A stretch of DNA of 42,354 nt from an uncultured Eubacteriales bacterium. GTDB lineage: Bacteria > Bacillota > Clostridia > Oscillospirales > Oscillospiraceae. A program made the position numbers and the translations under genes. The stretch spans positions 1-42,354 of the forward strand of contig UQZA01000020.1 in assembly GCA_900545515.1 (NCBI GenBank), in the 5' to 3' direction. A model generated the notes under the pieces. The model made no database searches. It was not told the origin of the DNA and saw nothing but the letters and a program-made list of their open reading frames with translations. This document shows, in pieces, positions 34,752 to 42,354 of this stretch (position 1 is the stretch's first letter; each line of letters begins with the position of its first letter).

Positions 34752-34815
34752 TTGGAATATATGACGGCTGCCTCGAAAGAGAACGAGGTGGAGAAGCTAA
34801 AATTGGAGGTCTTCT

Positions 34816-36351
34816 ATGGTCACAGGCATGATTAAAAACAAGATCGACAAAATCTGGACAGACATTTGGGCCGGTGGAATTACCAACCCCCTGACGGTGA
34901 TTGAGCAACTCACATATTTGATGTTTATCCGGTCCCTGGACGAGAAGGAGTTGGAAACGGAAGCCTTCGAGAATATGTCCAATGAAAAAATGGATAAAAT
35001 TTTCCCACAATCCCCTGCCGGGCAAGCCATGCGCTGGAGTAAGTTCAAAAATCACGATCCCCGGCAGATTTACACGATCATGTCTGAGCGGGTCTTTCCA
35101 GCAATCAAACACATGAAATATGGACGCCTTCCAGATTTTACAGCGCAGGGAGAACTGATCGAAATCCCGGATGAACCAGAAAAAGGAGCCGGGTCCAACA
35201 CAGCGTTCGCCCGGTATATGGGCGACGCCATGTTCTTGATTCCCACACCCCAGGTGCTCCAGAAAATCATTACCGGCTTGGAGGATCTGTATGAGCATGA
35301 CATTGCAGACCTGGATATGCAGGGAGACCTCTATGAATATATGTTGGGCAAATTGGCCACAGCAGGCCAAAACGGACAATTCCGTACCCCCAAGCATATC
35401 CGGGAAATGATGGTGAATTTGCTGCAGCCAACGCCAGATGATATTATTTGTGATCCCGCATGCGGTACGGCCGGCTTCCTGGTTTCATCGTCAGAATACA
35501 TTCGCGAGCACTATGAAGATACCATGACCGCCGAGCAATGGGCACATTTCTCCGGCCCAGCCTTCACGGGATTTGATACGGACCGGACCATGCTTCGCAT
35601 CTCCGCCATGAATTTGATGCTCCATTCCATCAGTAATCCAGAAATTGACTATAAGGACAGCGTATCCAAACAAAATGGAATCTGTGAGCAGTTCACCATA
35701 TGCCTCGCCAACCCGCCCTTCAAGGGCACTGTGGATGCAGAGAGCATCCACGACAATTTGAAGGCCATTACCAATACGAAGAAAACGGAGCTGCTGTTCC
35801 TTGCCCTGTTCCTCCGCATGCTCAAAAAAGGAGGACGATGTGCATGTATTGTTCCGGACGGCGTCCTGTTTGGTTCCTCCTCCGCCCACAAAGCCATCCG
35901 TAAGGAGCTGGTGGAGCGTCATCAGCTGCGAGCCGTTATCTCCATGCCCTCCGGCGTATTCAAACCCTACGCAGGCGTTTCCACTGCCGTTTTGGTGTTT
36001 ACCAAAACCGGTGCAGGCGGTACCGACCAGGTGTGGTTCTATGATATGAAGGCCGATGGATTTACCTTAGATGACAAGCGCTCCCCTGTTGCAGAGAACG
36101 ACATTCCGGACATTGTGGAGCGGTTTCATCACCTGGAACAGGAAGCAGACCGGAAGCGGACAGAGCAGAGCTTCCTTGTGCCGAAGGAAGAGATCGTGGA
36201 GAACGGTTATGATCTGTCCATAAATAAGTACAAGAAGACGGAGTACGTGGCGGTGGAGTATCCGTCTTCCGAGGAGATCATGGATAAACTCGACACCTTG
36301 GAAAAACAAATCGCAGCAGAGCTAATAGAATTGAGAGACATGCTGAAATGA
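34816..36351 (+). CDS. hsdM: Type I restriction-modification methyltransferase subunit
   Basis: HsdM methylates adenine (N6) in the HsdM2-HsdS complex, and with HsdR forms the restriction enzyme. The 511 residues match the family. The helical N-terminal domain (IKNKIDKIWTDIWAGGITNPLTVIEQLTYLMF) is followed by GQFRTPKHIREMMV, SAM-binding motif I DPACGTAGFL (near 213-222) and catalytic motif IV NPPF (near 298). PDGVLFGSSSAHKAIRKELV follows, and the C-terminal SINKYK interacts with HsdS. The ATG follows GGAGGT at five bases, downstream of a good promoter. The stop overlaps the hsdS start by four bases. Confidence 0.97.
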   Translation: MVTGMIKNKIDKIWTDIWAGGITNPLTVIEQLTYLMFIRSLDEKELETEAFENMSNEKMDKIFPQSPAGQAMRWSKFKNHDPRQIYTIMSERVFPAIKHMKYGRLPDFTAQGELIEIPDEPEKGAGSNTAFARYMGDAMFLIPTPQVLQKIITGLEDLYEHDIADLDMQGDLYEYMLGKLATAGQNGQFRTPKHIREMMVNLLQPTPDDIICDPACGTAGFLVSSSEYIREHYEDTMTAEQWAHFSGPAFTGFDTDRTMLRISAMNLMLHSISNPEIDYKDSVSKQNGICEQFTICLANPPFKGTVDAESIHDNLKAITNTKKTELLFLALFLRMLKKGGRCACIVPDGVLFGSSSAHKAIRKELVERHQLRAVISMPSGVFKPYAGVSTAVLVFTKTGAGGTDQVWFYDMKADGFTLDDKRSPVAENDIPDIVERFHHLEQEADRKRTEQSFLVPKEEIVENGYDLSINKYKKTEYVAVEYPSSEEIMDKLDTLEKQIAAELIELRDMLK

Positions 36352-37487
36352 AAAAATACACAATATTAGGTGATCTTATTACTCCGGCAAAGGTAGTTCG
36401 CTGTGGGAAAGGCAATTATCCTGTTCTGTCGATGACAATGCATGATGGCATTGTTTTACAAAGTGACCGTTTTAAGAAAAGTCTTGCCTCAGCAGATCAA
36501 AGCGACTACAAAGTCGTAGAGTATGGGAAACTGGTTATCGGATTTCCCATTGACGAAGGGGTCCTATACATACAAAAAGTGGCACCTGAAGGGATCATGA
36601 GTCCTGCGTACAGCACATGGGATGTAGACACTACACGCATTAACCCTGATTTTTTAGAACTGTGCTTACACAGCCCACAGTCCATGCAGTACTATAAGGA
36701 TAAGCTGCGCAGCACAACTGCCCGTAGACGTAGTATTCCGACAGCTGACTTACTGGCGCTTCGAATTCGCACCCCCGACATGGAATCACAATTTGAAGCC
36801 GTTGCAGTAGCCAGAAAGGTGGACGAGATGATTGCCATTCGGCATGCGCAGGCCACACTGTTGGACCAGCTTGTAAAATCCCGATTTATCGAACTGTTTG
36901 GTGACCCCGTATATAACAGCAATGGATTGCCAACCATGAAGCTGTGTGAGCTTGGGTCATTAGATCGCGGAAGATCGCAGCACCGTCCGCGCAATGCTCC
37001 AGAACTGCTAAACGGCCCCTATCCACTGATTCAAACTGGCGAGGTGGCAAGTGCTGGATTGTACATTACCGGATACCAAAACACATACTCAGAACTTGGA
37101 TTGCGACAGAGCAAAATGTGGAAGGCAGGAACGCTCTGCATCACAATTGCCGCCAACATTGCACAGACAGCCATACTGACATTCGATGCTTGTTTTCCGG
37201 ATAGCGTTGTTGGCTTCATTCCCAATGACGCTGTAAGTGCAATCTATATGCATTACTGGTTTGGATTTTTCCAAAAGATATTAGAGGAGCAAGCACCTCA
37301 AGTAGCACAGAAGAACATCAATCTAAAAATACTGGCAGATTTGGATGTGATGGTGCCTGACCAAACACAACAAGAGCAATTTGCCGCCTTCGTTGCCCAG
37401 ACCGACAAATCAAAATTGGCAGTACAGCAAGGACTCAAAGAGCTGGAAATTCTCAAAAAATCCCTGATGCAACAATACTTTGGCTAA
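36348..37487 (+). CDS. hsdS: Type I specificity subunit (expressed copy)
   Basis: HsdS decides the split target sequence through two target-recognition domains. The 379 residues show TRD1 (about 1-150), a central conserved helix ending LLDQLVKSRFIELFGDP (about 171-187), TRD2 (about 190-345) and a distal conserved helix EQFAAFVAQTDKSK followed by LKELEILKKSLMQQYFG. The DNA for SRFIELFG (repeat R1) and for AQTDKSK (repeat R2) recurs exactly downstream around the silent cassette. R1 and R2 therefore delimit the exchangeable TRD2. It is coupled to hsdM by the ATGA overlap. Confidence 0.95.
   Translation: MKKYTILGDLITPAKVVRCGKGNYPVLSMTMHDGIVLQSDRFKKSLASADQSDYKVVEYGKLVIGFPIDEGVLYIQKVAPEGIMSPAYSTWDVDTTRINPDFLELCLHSPQSMQYYKDKLRSTTARRRSIPTADLLALRIRTPDMESQFEAVAVARKVDEMIAIRHAQATLLDQLVKSRFIELFGDPVYNSNGLPTMKLCELGSLDRGRSQHRPRNAPELLNGPYPLIQTGEVASAGLYITGYQNTYSELGLRQSKMWKAGTLCITIAANIAQTAILTFDACFPDSVVGFIPNDAVSAIYMHYWFGFFQKILEEQAPQVAQKNINLKILADLDVMVPDQTQQEQFAAFVAQTDKSKLAVQQGLKELEILKKSLMQQYFG
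36877..36903 (+). repeat. Direct repeat R1, copy in hsdS
   Basis: A 27-base sequence encoding the central SRFIELFG helix is identical, in the same orientation and reading frame, at 38540-38566. The copies are 1663 bases apart. It contains the small palindrome CGATTTATCG. Confidence 0.95.
37395..37416 (+). repeat. Direct repeat R2, copy in hsdS
   Basis: A 22-base sequence (GCCCAGACCGAC...CAAAAT) encodes AQTDKSK. It is identical, in the same orientation and frame, at 39055-39076, 1660 bases away, with diverged homology extending about 25 bases to its left. Confidence 0.93.
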
Positions 37488-37507
37488 GAAAAGCTGGTGC
37501 AGGATGG

Positions 37508-37536
37508 TGGTACACAACTGCAGATGAGGTGTACCA
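37508..37536 (+). promoter_or_regulatory. Inverted repeat over the recombinase ribosome site
   Basis: TGGTACAC (37508-37515) and GTGTACCA (37529-37536) form a perfect 8-bp stem around a 13-base loop. The downstream arm overlaps the GAGGTG ribosome site (37526-37531) and ends two bases before the recombinase ATG. It could mask translation initiation or be a protein binding site. Confidence 0.6.
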
Positions 37537-37538
37537 TT

Positions 37539-38534
37539 ATGAAAAATCAATTGATTGCTGAAATTACCCGTCAAATGCTTCCACATTTGGACAATGCTCA
37601 AATTGAGCAACTGCAGAATGTACTCCGTCATTGTCTTTGGAATGTGGAGGTGACGGAGTCCCCGGAAGCTGCTCAGGAAACAAATCAGGAGACGAACGGC
37701 GAATTGCTGGACATGTTCCTCTCCGCCAAGCGGGTAGAAGGGTGCAGCGAGAAGACTTTGCGGTATTACGAGGCCTCCATTCGCCGGCTGTTTGCGTCTG
37801 TGGACTGCCATGTAACCCACATGCAAACCGATGCGCTGCGAAACTACCTCTCAGACTATCAGCAGAACAGCCAGTGCAGCAAAGGGAATATTGACAACAT
37901 TCGCCGGATCCTCTCCAGCTTTTTCTCCTGGCTGGAAGACGAAAACTACATTTTGAAGAGTCCGGTCCGGCGAATTCACAAGATTAAGACCAGCAAAACA
38001 GTGAAAGAGACCTACTCTGATGAGTCTTTGGAGACCATGCGCGATCAATGCAGCTGCCTGCGGGACCTGGCGCTTATTGACCTGCTGGCCTCAACAGGCA
38101 TGCGTGTGGGGGAACTGGTCCACCTAAACCGGGAGGACATCGACTTTGAAAATCGGGAGTGCGTAGTATTTGGAAAAGGCAGCAAAGAGCGCCCAGTGTA
38201 CTTTGATGCGCGTACAAAAATCCATCTGAAAAACTACCTGGAAAGCAGAGCCGACGACAATCCCGCCCTCTTTGTCTCTCTCCTCAGCCCCTACAACCGG
38301 CTGGAAATCAGCGGGGTGGAAATTCGCCTGCGGGAACTGGGCCGAAGGTTGGGGATTCCCAAAGTCCACCCCCACAAATTCCGGCGCACTCTGGCAACCC
38401 GGGCAATTGACAAAGGAATGCCCATTGAGCAGGTGCAACAGCTGCTGGGACATGCCAAAATCGACACAACCATGCAGTACGCTATGGTAAATCAGAACAA
38501 TGTCAAGATCTCACACAGGAAATTCATCGGTTGA
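37539..38534 (+). CDS. Tyrosine recombinase (XerD-like) within the hsd locus
   Basis: This is a 331-residue site-specific recombinase. The N-terminal SAM-like core-binding domain (about 60-150) starts LLDMFLSAKRVEGCSEKTLRYYEASIRRLF. The catalytic domain keeps the complete set R189 (STGMRVGEL), K216 (GKGSKERPV), H279 and R282 (HKFRRTLATR), H305 (LLGHAKIDTT) and nucleophile Y314 (MQYAMV). An unusual N-terminal extension of about 55 residues is Gln/Glu-rich. ATG at 37539 follows GAGGTG at seven bases. The gene sits between hsdS and a silent hsdS cassette and ends five bases before repeat R1'. Its likely job is switching HsdS specificity; substrate sites are inferred, not shown. Confidence 0.95.
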   Translation: MKNQLIAEITRQMLPHLDNAQIEQLQNVLRHCLWNVEVTESPEAAQETNQETNGELLDMFLSAKRVEGCSEKTLRYYEASIRRLFASVDCHVTHMQTDALRNYLSDYQQNSQCSKGNIDNIRRILSSFFSWLEDENYILKSPVRRIHKIKTSKTVKETYSDESLETMRDQCSCLRDLALIDLLASTGMRVGELVHLNREDIDFENRECVVFGKGSKERPVYFDARTKIHLKNYLESRADDNPALFVSLLSPYNRLEISGVEIRLRELGRRLGIPKVHPHKFRRTLATRAIDKGMPIEQVQQLLGHAKIDTTMQYAMVNQNNVKISHRKFIG

Positions 38535-38539
38535 CTGCC

Positions 38540-38566
38540 AATCCCGATTTATCGAACTGTTTGGTG
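38540..38566 (+). repeat. Direct repeat R1', start of silent cassette
   Basis: Exact 27-base copy of 36877-36903, starting five bases after the recombinase stop. Translation in the cassette frame gives SRFIELFG, so an R1 x R1' crossover fuses TRD1 to the alternative TRD2 in frame. Confidence 0.95.
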
Positions 38567-39054
38567 CGATAACGGAAACGGTTCCTTTGTCGTACTACAT
38601 AGAGGCATTGAACGCAGGAAAAAGCCTTGCAGGAGAAGAAGAATGCCCCAATAAGGTACTGAAAACAGGCGCAATAACTTATGATTATTTTGACGCAACG
38701 CAGGTGAAAAACTTGCCAGGCGATTACGAACCTCTGGAAGATCATCGTATCAAAACTGGGGATGTGATTATTAGCCGTATGAACACGGCAGAATTGGTTG
38801 GTGCAGCTGCATATGTTTGGGAGGCACCAGAGCGGACATATTTGCCAGACAGGCTGTGGAAAGCGGAGATAAAGGAGACCGCATGCCCCATTTTTATTTG
38901 GCAAGTACTTATCCAGAGCAGCACCAAAGAGAGAATCCGGCAAATTGCATCTGGAACAAGCGGAAGCATGAAGAATATATCAAAACCCGGCTTGCTCGGT
39001 ATAAGAGTTAAAAAGGTAGATTTAGCTGCACAGGAGCAGTTCGCGGCCTTCGTC

Positions 39055-39076
39055 GCCCAGACCGACAAATCAAAAT
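39055..39076 (+). repeat. Direct repeat R2', end of silent cassette
   Basis: Exact 22-base copy of 37395-37416 in the same frame. Similarity to the active hsdS stops immediately after it, so the silent cassette is bounded exactly by R1' and R2'. Confidence 0.93.
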
Positions 39077-39143
39077 ATTCCAGTGCCGCAAGCATTCAAG
39101 TCTGCCGTCAGGCAGCTAATTTTCTTAGACAGGAGTGGATGAC

Positions 39144-42100
39144 ATGTCAAACTTCGAATTCTTAAGAGGAATCAAGGAATACGCCCTCTTTGCCTCCGCC
39201 GCCATAGAGGCAGAGAAGGTCTATGCTTCTGCCCCTGCCATGTGCGCGGTTGGTTGCCGAAAAGCGCTGGAACTGGCAGTTAAGTGGGTGTATTCTGCCG
39301 ACAACACCATGTGTCTTCCCTACAGAGATAATTTACAGGCCCTGATCCATGAGCCCACGTTTCGTTTTGCTATGGACAATCAAACTTGGGGAAAGCTGCC
39401 CCTTTTGATTAAGCTTGGCAATCTGGCTGTACACACCGAAAAAAACATTGCAGCCAGAGATGCCCTCGTCTCCCTGCGGGGACTTTTTGAATTCATCCAG
39501 TGGGTGGATTACTGCTATGGCTCCGACTATGTGGAGCGCAAATTTGACGAGAAGCTGATCCCGGTAGAAAAAGTTGTGGTTGACACCAGGAAAATCAAGG
39601 AGCAGGAAAGCCTGCTTGGGGAGAAAGACGCAGAAATTGAGGCCCTGCGGAAGCAGATTGAAAAAATGTCCGCTCAGTTCACCGCAGAGAAAACCCAGCA
39701 TCAGCAGCAGCGTACCTTTACGCCTGAGGACCTCACCGAGTTCCAAACCCGAAAGGTTTACATCGATACAGATCTAAAGACTATGGGTTGGAACTTCAAC
39801 GGCATCGACGTCCAGGAGGAGTTCCCTGTGGACGGGATGGGCGGCATTCCGGGCCAAACCGGGTATGTGGACTACGTGCTGTTCGGCCGGGACGGGTTGC
39901 CGCTGGCTGTGGTGGAGGCCAAGCGGTCCAGCAAAGACCCCAATACCGGCCGCAAGCAGGCTACACTGTACGCAGACTGCCTGGAGCAGCAGTTTGGGCA
40001 GCGTCCTATGATCTTTACCACCAACGGCTTAAAGACTTATTTCTGGGACGACCAGACCGGCCCCCAGCGGGAGGTGTACTGCGTTTTCAACCAGGACGAT
40101 TTACAGAAGTTGATGAATCGCAGGCAGGCCCGCAAGGATTTACTGACTGTTTCAATTGACGATAAGATCACGGACCGGTATTACCAAAAAGAGGCAATCC
40201 GGGCTGTATGTGAGCAGATTGGTCAGGGCTTCCGGAAGCACCTGCTGGTCATGGCCACCGGCACCGGGAAAACCCGAACCGCAGCCAGCCTGGCAGATGT
40301 GCTCAGCCGTGGGGAGCATGCCACCAACATTCTGTTCCTGGCAGACCGTACAGCGTTGGTAAAGCAGGCAAAAGATGGGTTTAAAAACTATCTGCCGGAC
40401 ATGTCTCTGTGCAACCTCTGCACCAATAAAGATGACCGCAATGCCCGGATTGTATTCTCCACATATCCCACCATTCTGAATGCCATTCAAAATCCCAAAG
40501 GCAGTCAGCCACTATTCACGCCTGCTCACTTCGACTTGATCATCATTGATGAGAGCCACCGAAGTATTTTCAAAAAGTACCGGGAAATCTTCGTCTATTT
40601 TGATGCCATCCTGGTGGGACTCACTGCCACCCCGAAAACAGACGTAGACCGTAATACATACGATTTCTTTGAAATGGAACATGGCGTCCCTACGTACGCA
40701 TATGACTATGAAACTGCCGTCTACCAGGACCATGTGCTTGTGCCCTATTATAATTACGAAGTAAAGACCAAATTTCTGGACGAAGGGATCACCTATAAGG
40801 ATCTGTCTGAGGAGGACAAACAGCGGTACGAGGATGACTTTATTGAGGACGGAACCATCCCGGATTTTATCCCGTCGGAGCGGCTAAACCGGTTCGTTTT
40901 TAACGAAATCACCGTGGATACCGTTTTGCAGGATCTGATGACCCGTGGCATCAAGGTTGCCGGTGGCGACCGCATCGGCAAAACCATCATCTTTGCCCAA
41001 ACCAAACGCCATGCGGAATTCATTTTGGAGCGGTTCAACAAGCTGTACCCCAAATATCACGGCTCTTTTGCGCAACGCGTCATTTGTGAGGATACCTATG
41101 CCCAGGATGTGATTGATGCATTTAAAGGGCCGGAGCAAGAGCCGCACATTGCCGTTTCTGTGGATATGATGGACACCGGCATCGATGTACCCCAGTGTGT
41201 TAACCTGGTGTTTTTCAAAAAAGTGCGATCCAAAGCCAAGTTCTGGCAAATGATTGGCCGGGGTACCCGGCTATGTCCGGGATTGACCTGCGTAGATCAA
41301 ATAGACGGCGAGTACACCGGCAAACGACGCTTTCTGATTTTTGATTACTGCGGCAATTTTGAATATTTCCGCCAGCATGTGGACGGTTATGAATCCAAAG
41401 AAACGAAAACCCTTTCGGAAAAGATTTTCAGCAAGCGGATCTGCCTGGCGGTTCACCTGCAGGAAGCCTCCTATGCGGCCTCCTGCTTCCAGGAATGGCG
41501 GAAGGAACTGGTAGAAGCCTGCCAAAGTCAGGTCGCAGAGCTGAATGTCAGCCAAATTGCGGTGCGCCAACGCATGCAATTTGTGGATAAATATAAGAAT
41601 ATTTCTTCCTTTTCCCATATCAGCGAGGGAGACCAAGGGGAGCTGATGCAGCAACTGGCGCCTCTTGTGGACCTGAACGACCCGGATGAATGCGCCAAGC
41701 GATTTGATAACTTTATGTATGGCCTGATGCTGGCCAGCATAGAGCGACTCCCCTCCCTTCCCAACGCGCAAAAACAGCTGTCCGGCATCGCCCTGCTTCT
41801 GCTACGTAAGAGCAGCATCCCCCAAATCAAGGAGCAGCTGCCCCTCATCCAAGAGATTGGCGTGTCCGATGCGCAGACTCAAACCGATTTGCTACACTTT
41901 GAAAAAATACGGAAAGGGCTGCGGGAGTTAATCAAATTCTTAGACGACATAGTCGAAGGAAAAGAACCCATTTTGACCAGGTTGACCGACCCCATCACCG
42001 ATCAGCAGGAGGGTATCCAGCTGGGGGTAGCCTACAGCTTTGAAGACTATCGGGACAAAGTCAACCGCTACGTGAACGAGCACGGCGATACTCTCGCCAT

Positions 42101-42354
42101 TTACAAGCTCACCCACAACATTCCCCTTTCCCCCGGAGATTACTGTGAGCTGGAGCGGATATTAACCAAGGAACTTGGAAGCCAGGAAGATTACCAGAGA
42201 GAATTTGGCGATACGCCTTTTGGCTTGCTGGTCCGCCAAATTGCTAAGCTGGATCATGATGCTGCCATGGAAGCATTTTCTTCGTTTATAAACGATCAGT
42301 CATTAAATCAGAAGCAAATAACATTTATTATAAAAATTATAAATTATATAGAGC
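39144..42354 (+). CDS. hsdR: Type I restriction subunit HsdR, 3' end outside window
   Basis: HsdR is the DNA translocase and nuclease of the type I complex. The frame is open from ATG 39144 (AGGAG eight bases upstream) to the window end, 1070 residues. A DUF4145-like N-terminal helical domain (about 8-115, AIEAEKVYASAPAMCAVGCRKALE) is followed by a coiled coil (about 150-190). The PD-(D/E)xK nuclease is next (VDYVLFGRDGLPLAVVEAKR, about 240-260). The SF2 helicase has Walker A MATGTGKTRTA (about 370-380), DESH in LIIIDESHRS (about 465-470) and motif VI QMIGRGTRLCPG (near 700). The visible end, KQITFIIKIINYIE, matches the usual C-terminal region (QxxFIxxII), so few residues are missing. The domain set resembles the EcoEI-type family. 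Confidence 0.95.
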   Translation, partial: MSNFEFLRGIKEYALFASAAIEAEKVYASAPAMCAVGCRKALELAVKWVYSADNTMCLPYRDNLQALIHEPTFRFAMDNQTWGKLPLLIKLGNLAVHTEKNIAARDALVSLRGLFEFIQWVDYCYGSDYVERKFDEKLIPVEKVVVDTRKIKEQESLLGEKDAEIEALRKQIEKMSAQFTAEKTQHQQQRTFTPEDLTEFQTRKVYIDTDLKTMGWNFNGIDVQEEFPVDGMGGIPGQTGYVDYVLFGRDGLPLAVVEAKRSSKDPNTGRKQATLYADCLEQQFGQRPMIFTTNGLKTYFWDDQTGPQREVYCVFNQDDLQKLMNRRQARKDLLTVSIDDKITDRYYQKEAIRAVCEQIGQGFRKHLLVMATGTGKTRTAASLADVLSRGEHATNILFLADRTALVKQAKDGFKNYLPDMSLCNLCTNKDDRNARIVFSTYPTILNAIQNPKGSQPLFTPAHFDLIIIDESHRSIFKKYREIFVYFDAILVGLTATPKTDVDRNTYDFFEMEHGVPTYAYDYETAVYQDHVLVPYYNYEVKTKFLDEGITYKDLSEEDKQRYEDDFIEDGTIPDFIPSERLNRFVFNEITVDTVLQDLMTRGIKVAGGDRIGKTIIFAQTKRHAEFILERFNKLYPKYHGSFAQRVICEDTYAQDVIDAFKGPEQEPHIAVSVDMMDTGIDVPQCVNLVFFKKVRSKAKFWQMIGRGTRLCPGLTCVDQIDGEYTGKRRFLIFDYCGNFEYFRQHVDGYESKETKTLSEKIFSKRICLAVHLQEASYAASCFQEWRKELVEACQSQVAELNVSQIAVRQRMQFVDKYKNISSFSHISEGDQGELMQQLAPLVDLNDPDECAKRFDNFMYGLMLASIERLPSLPNAQKQLSGIALLLLRKSSIPQIKEQLPLIQEIGVSDAQTQTDLLHFEKIRKGLRELIKFLDDIVEGKEPILTRLTDPITDQQEGIQLGVAYSFEDYRDKVNRYVNEHGDTLAIYKLTHNIPLSPGDYCELERILTKELGSQEDYQREFGDTPFGLLVRQIAKLDHDAAMEAFSSFINDQSLNQKQITFIIKIINYIE

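Larger units (their letters stand above)
38540..39165 (+). pseudogene. hsdS: Silent hsdS cassette with alternative TRD2
   Basis: This is a partial specificity-subunit gene with no TRD1 and no credible start; upstream in-frame codons lie within the recombinase gene. It begins at R1' (SRFIELFG) and continues through a different recognition domain of ~160 residues (for example YYIEALNAGKSLAGEEECPN, GDVIISRMNTAELVGAA, IASGTSGSMKNISKPGLLGI, typical TRD motifs). It reaches R2' (EQFAAFVAQTDKSK), after which homology to hsdS ends. The C-terminal LMQQYFG helix is replaced by unrelated codons running 22 bases into hsdR. The TRD frame itself is open, so it reads as a donor cassette rather than decay. 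It could be expressed only after recombination with the hsdS 5' part. Confidence 0.88.

Noticed and set aside
34736..34762. TTGACA at 34730 as the hsdM -35
   Set aside because: The only downstream AT-rich -10 candidate is 21 bases away, while TTGATT/TACAAT gives a 17-base spacer.

Overview
The window looks like chromosome from a GC-rich, spore-forming member of the Clostridia, most like the gut Oscillospiraceae group. This is an inference from three things: a single-chain pyruvate:ferredoxin oxidoreductase (anaerobic metabolism), the sporulation genes yqfC, yqfD and ylbJ, and Bacillota gene order around phoH-ybeY-era-recO. Codon use in most housekeeping genes is GC-rich at third positions. 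No rRNA, tRNA or CRISPR array was found.

Layout. (1) 1-2210 is an AT-richer accessory block: a 5'-truncated coiled-coil protein and a WG-repeat-like lipoprotein. It ends abruptly inside a comM remnant that keeps only its first ~65 codons. (2) 2540-6278 is a strongly expressed-looking nifJ with its own promoter. (3) 6412-18797 on the minus strand is a dense housekeeping block: yqfC-yqfD-phoH-ybeY-GNAT-era-yqzL-recO-methyltransferase-mutS2, then a Crh/HPr-like gene with its own promoter, then uvrC-rsmD-coaD and a coiled-coil gene. (4) 18918-21505 on the plus strand holds ylbJ, a small four-cysteine protein and pfkA. (5) 21656-28846 encodes a 2396-residue secreted, S-layer-anchored subtilisin with an embedded dockerin-like and a cohesin-like segment. 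(6) 29235-32945 is a four-gene minus-strand operon: two membrane proteins, a RACo-type ASKHA ATPase without its usual ferredoxin domain, and an XRE regulator. (7) 33129-34637 is an M32 carboxypeptidase. (8) 34816 to the window end is a type I restriction-modification locus, hsdM-hsdS-recombinase-hsdS'-hsdR.

The most interesting feature is the type I locus. A second target-recognition cassette (hsdS') lies in the SAME orientation as hsdS. It is bounded by exact 27-bp and 22-bp direct repeats in matching reading frame, with a complete tyrosine recombinase gene between the two copies. This predicts specificity switching by excision/reintegration or cassette conversion, rather than by the better-known inversion between inverted repeats. 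Other points of note are a Crh-like HPr with Tyr instead of His at position 15, one terminator stem reused at two convergent gene junctions, and the comM truncation scar.
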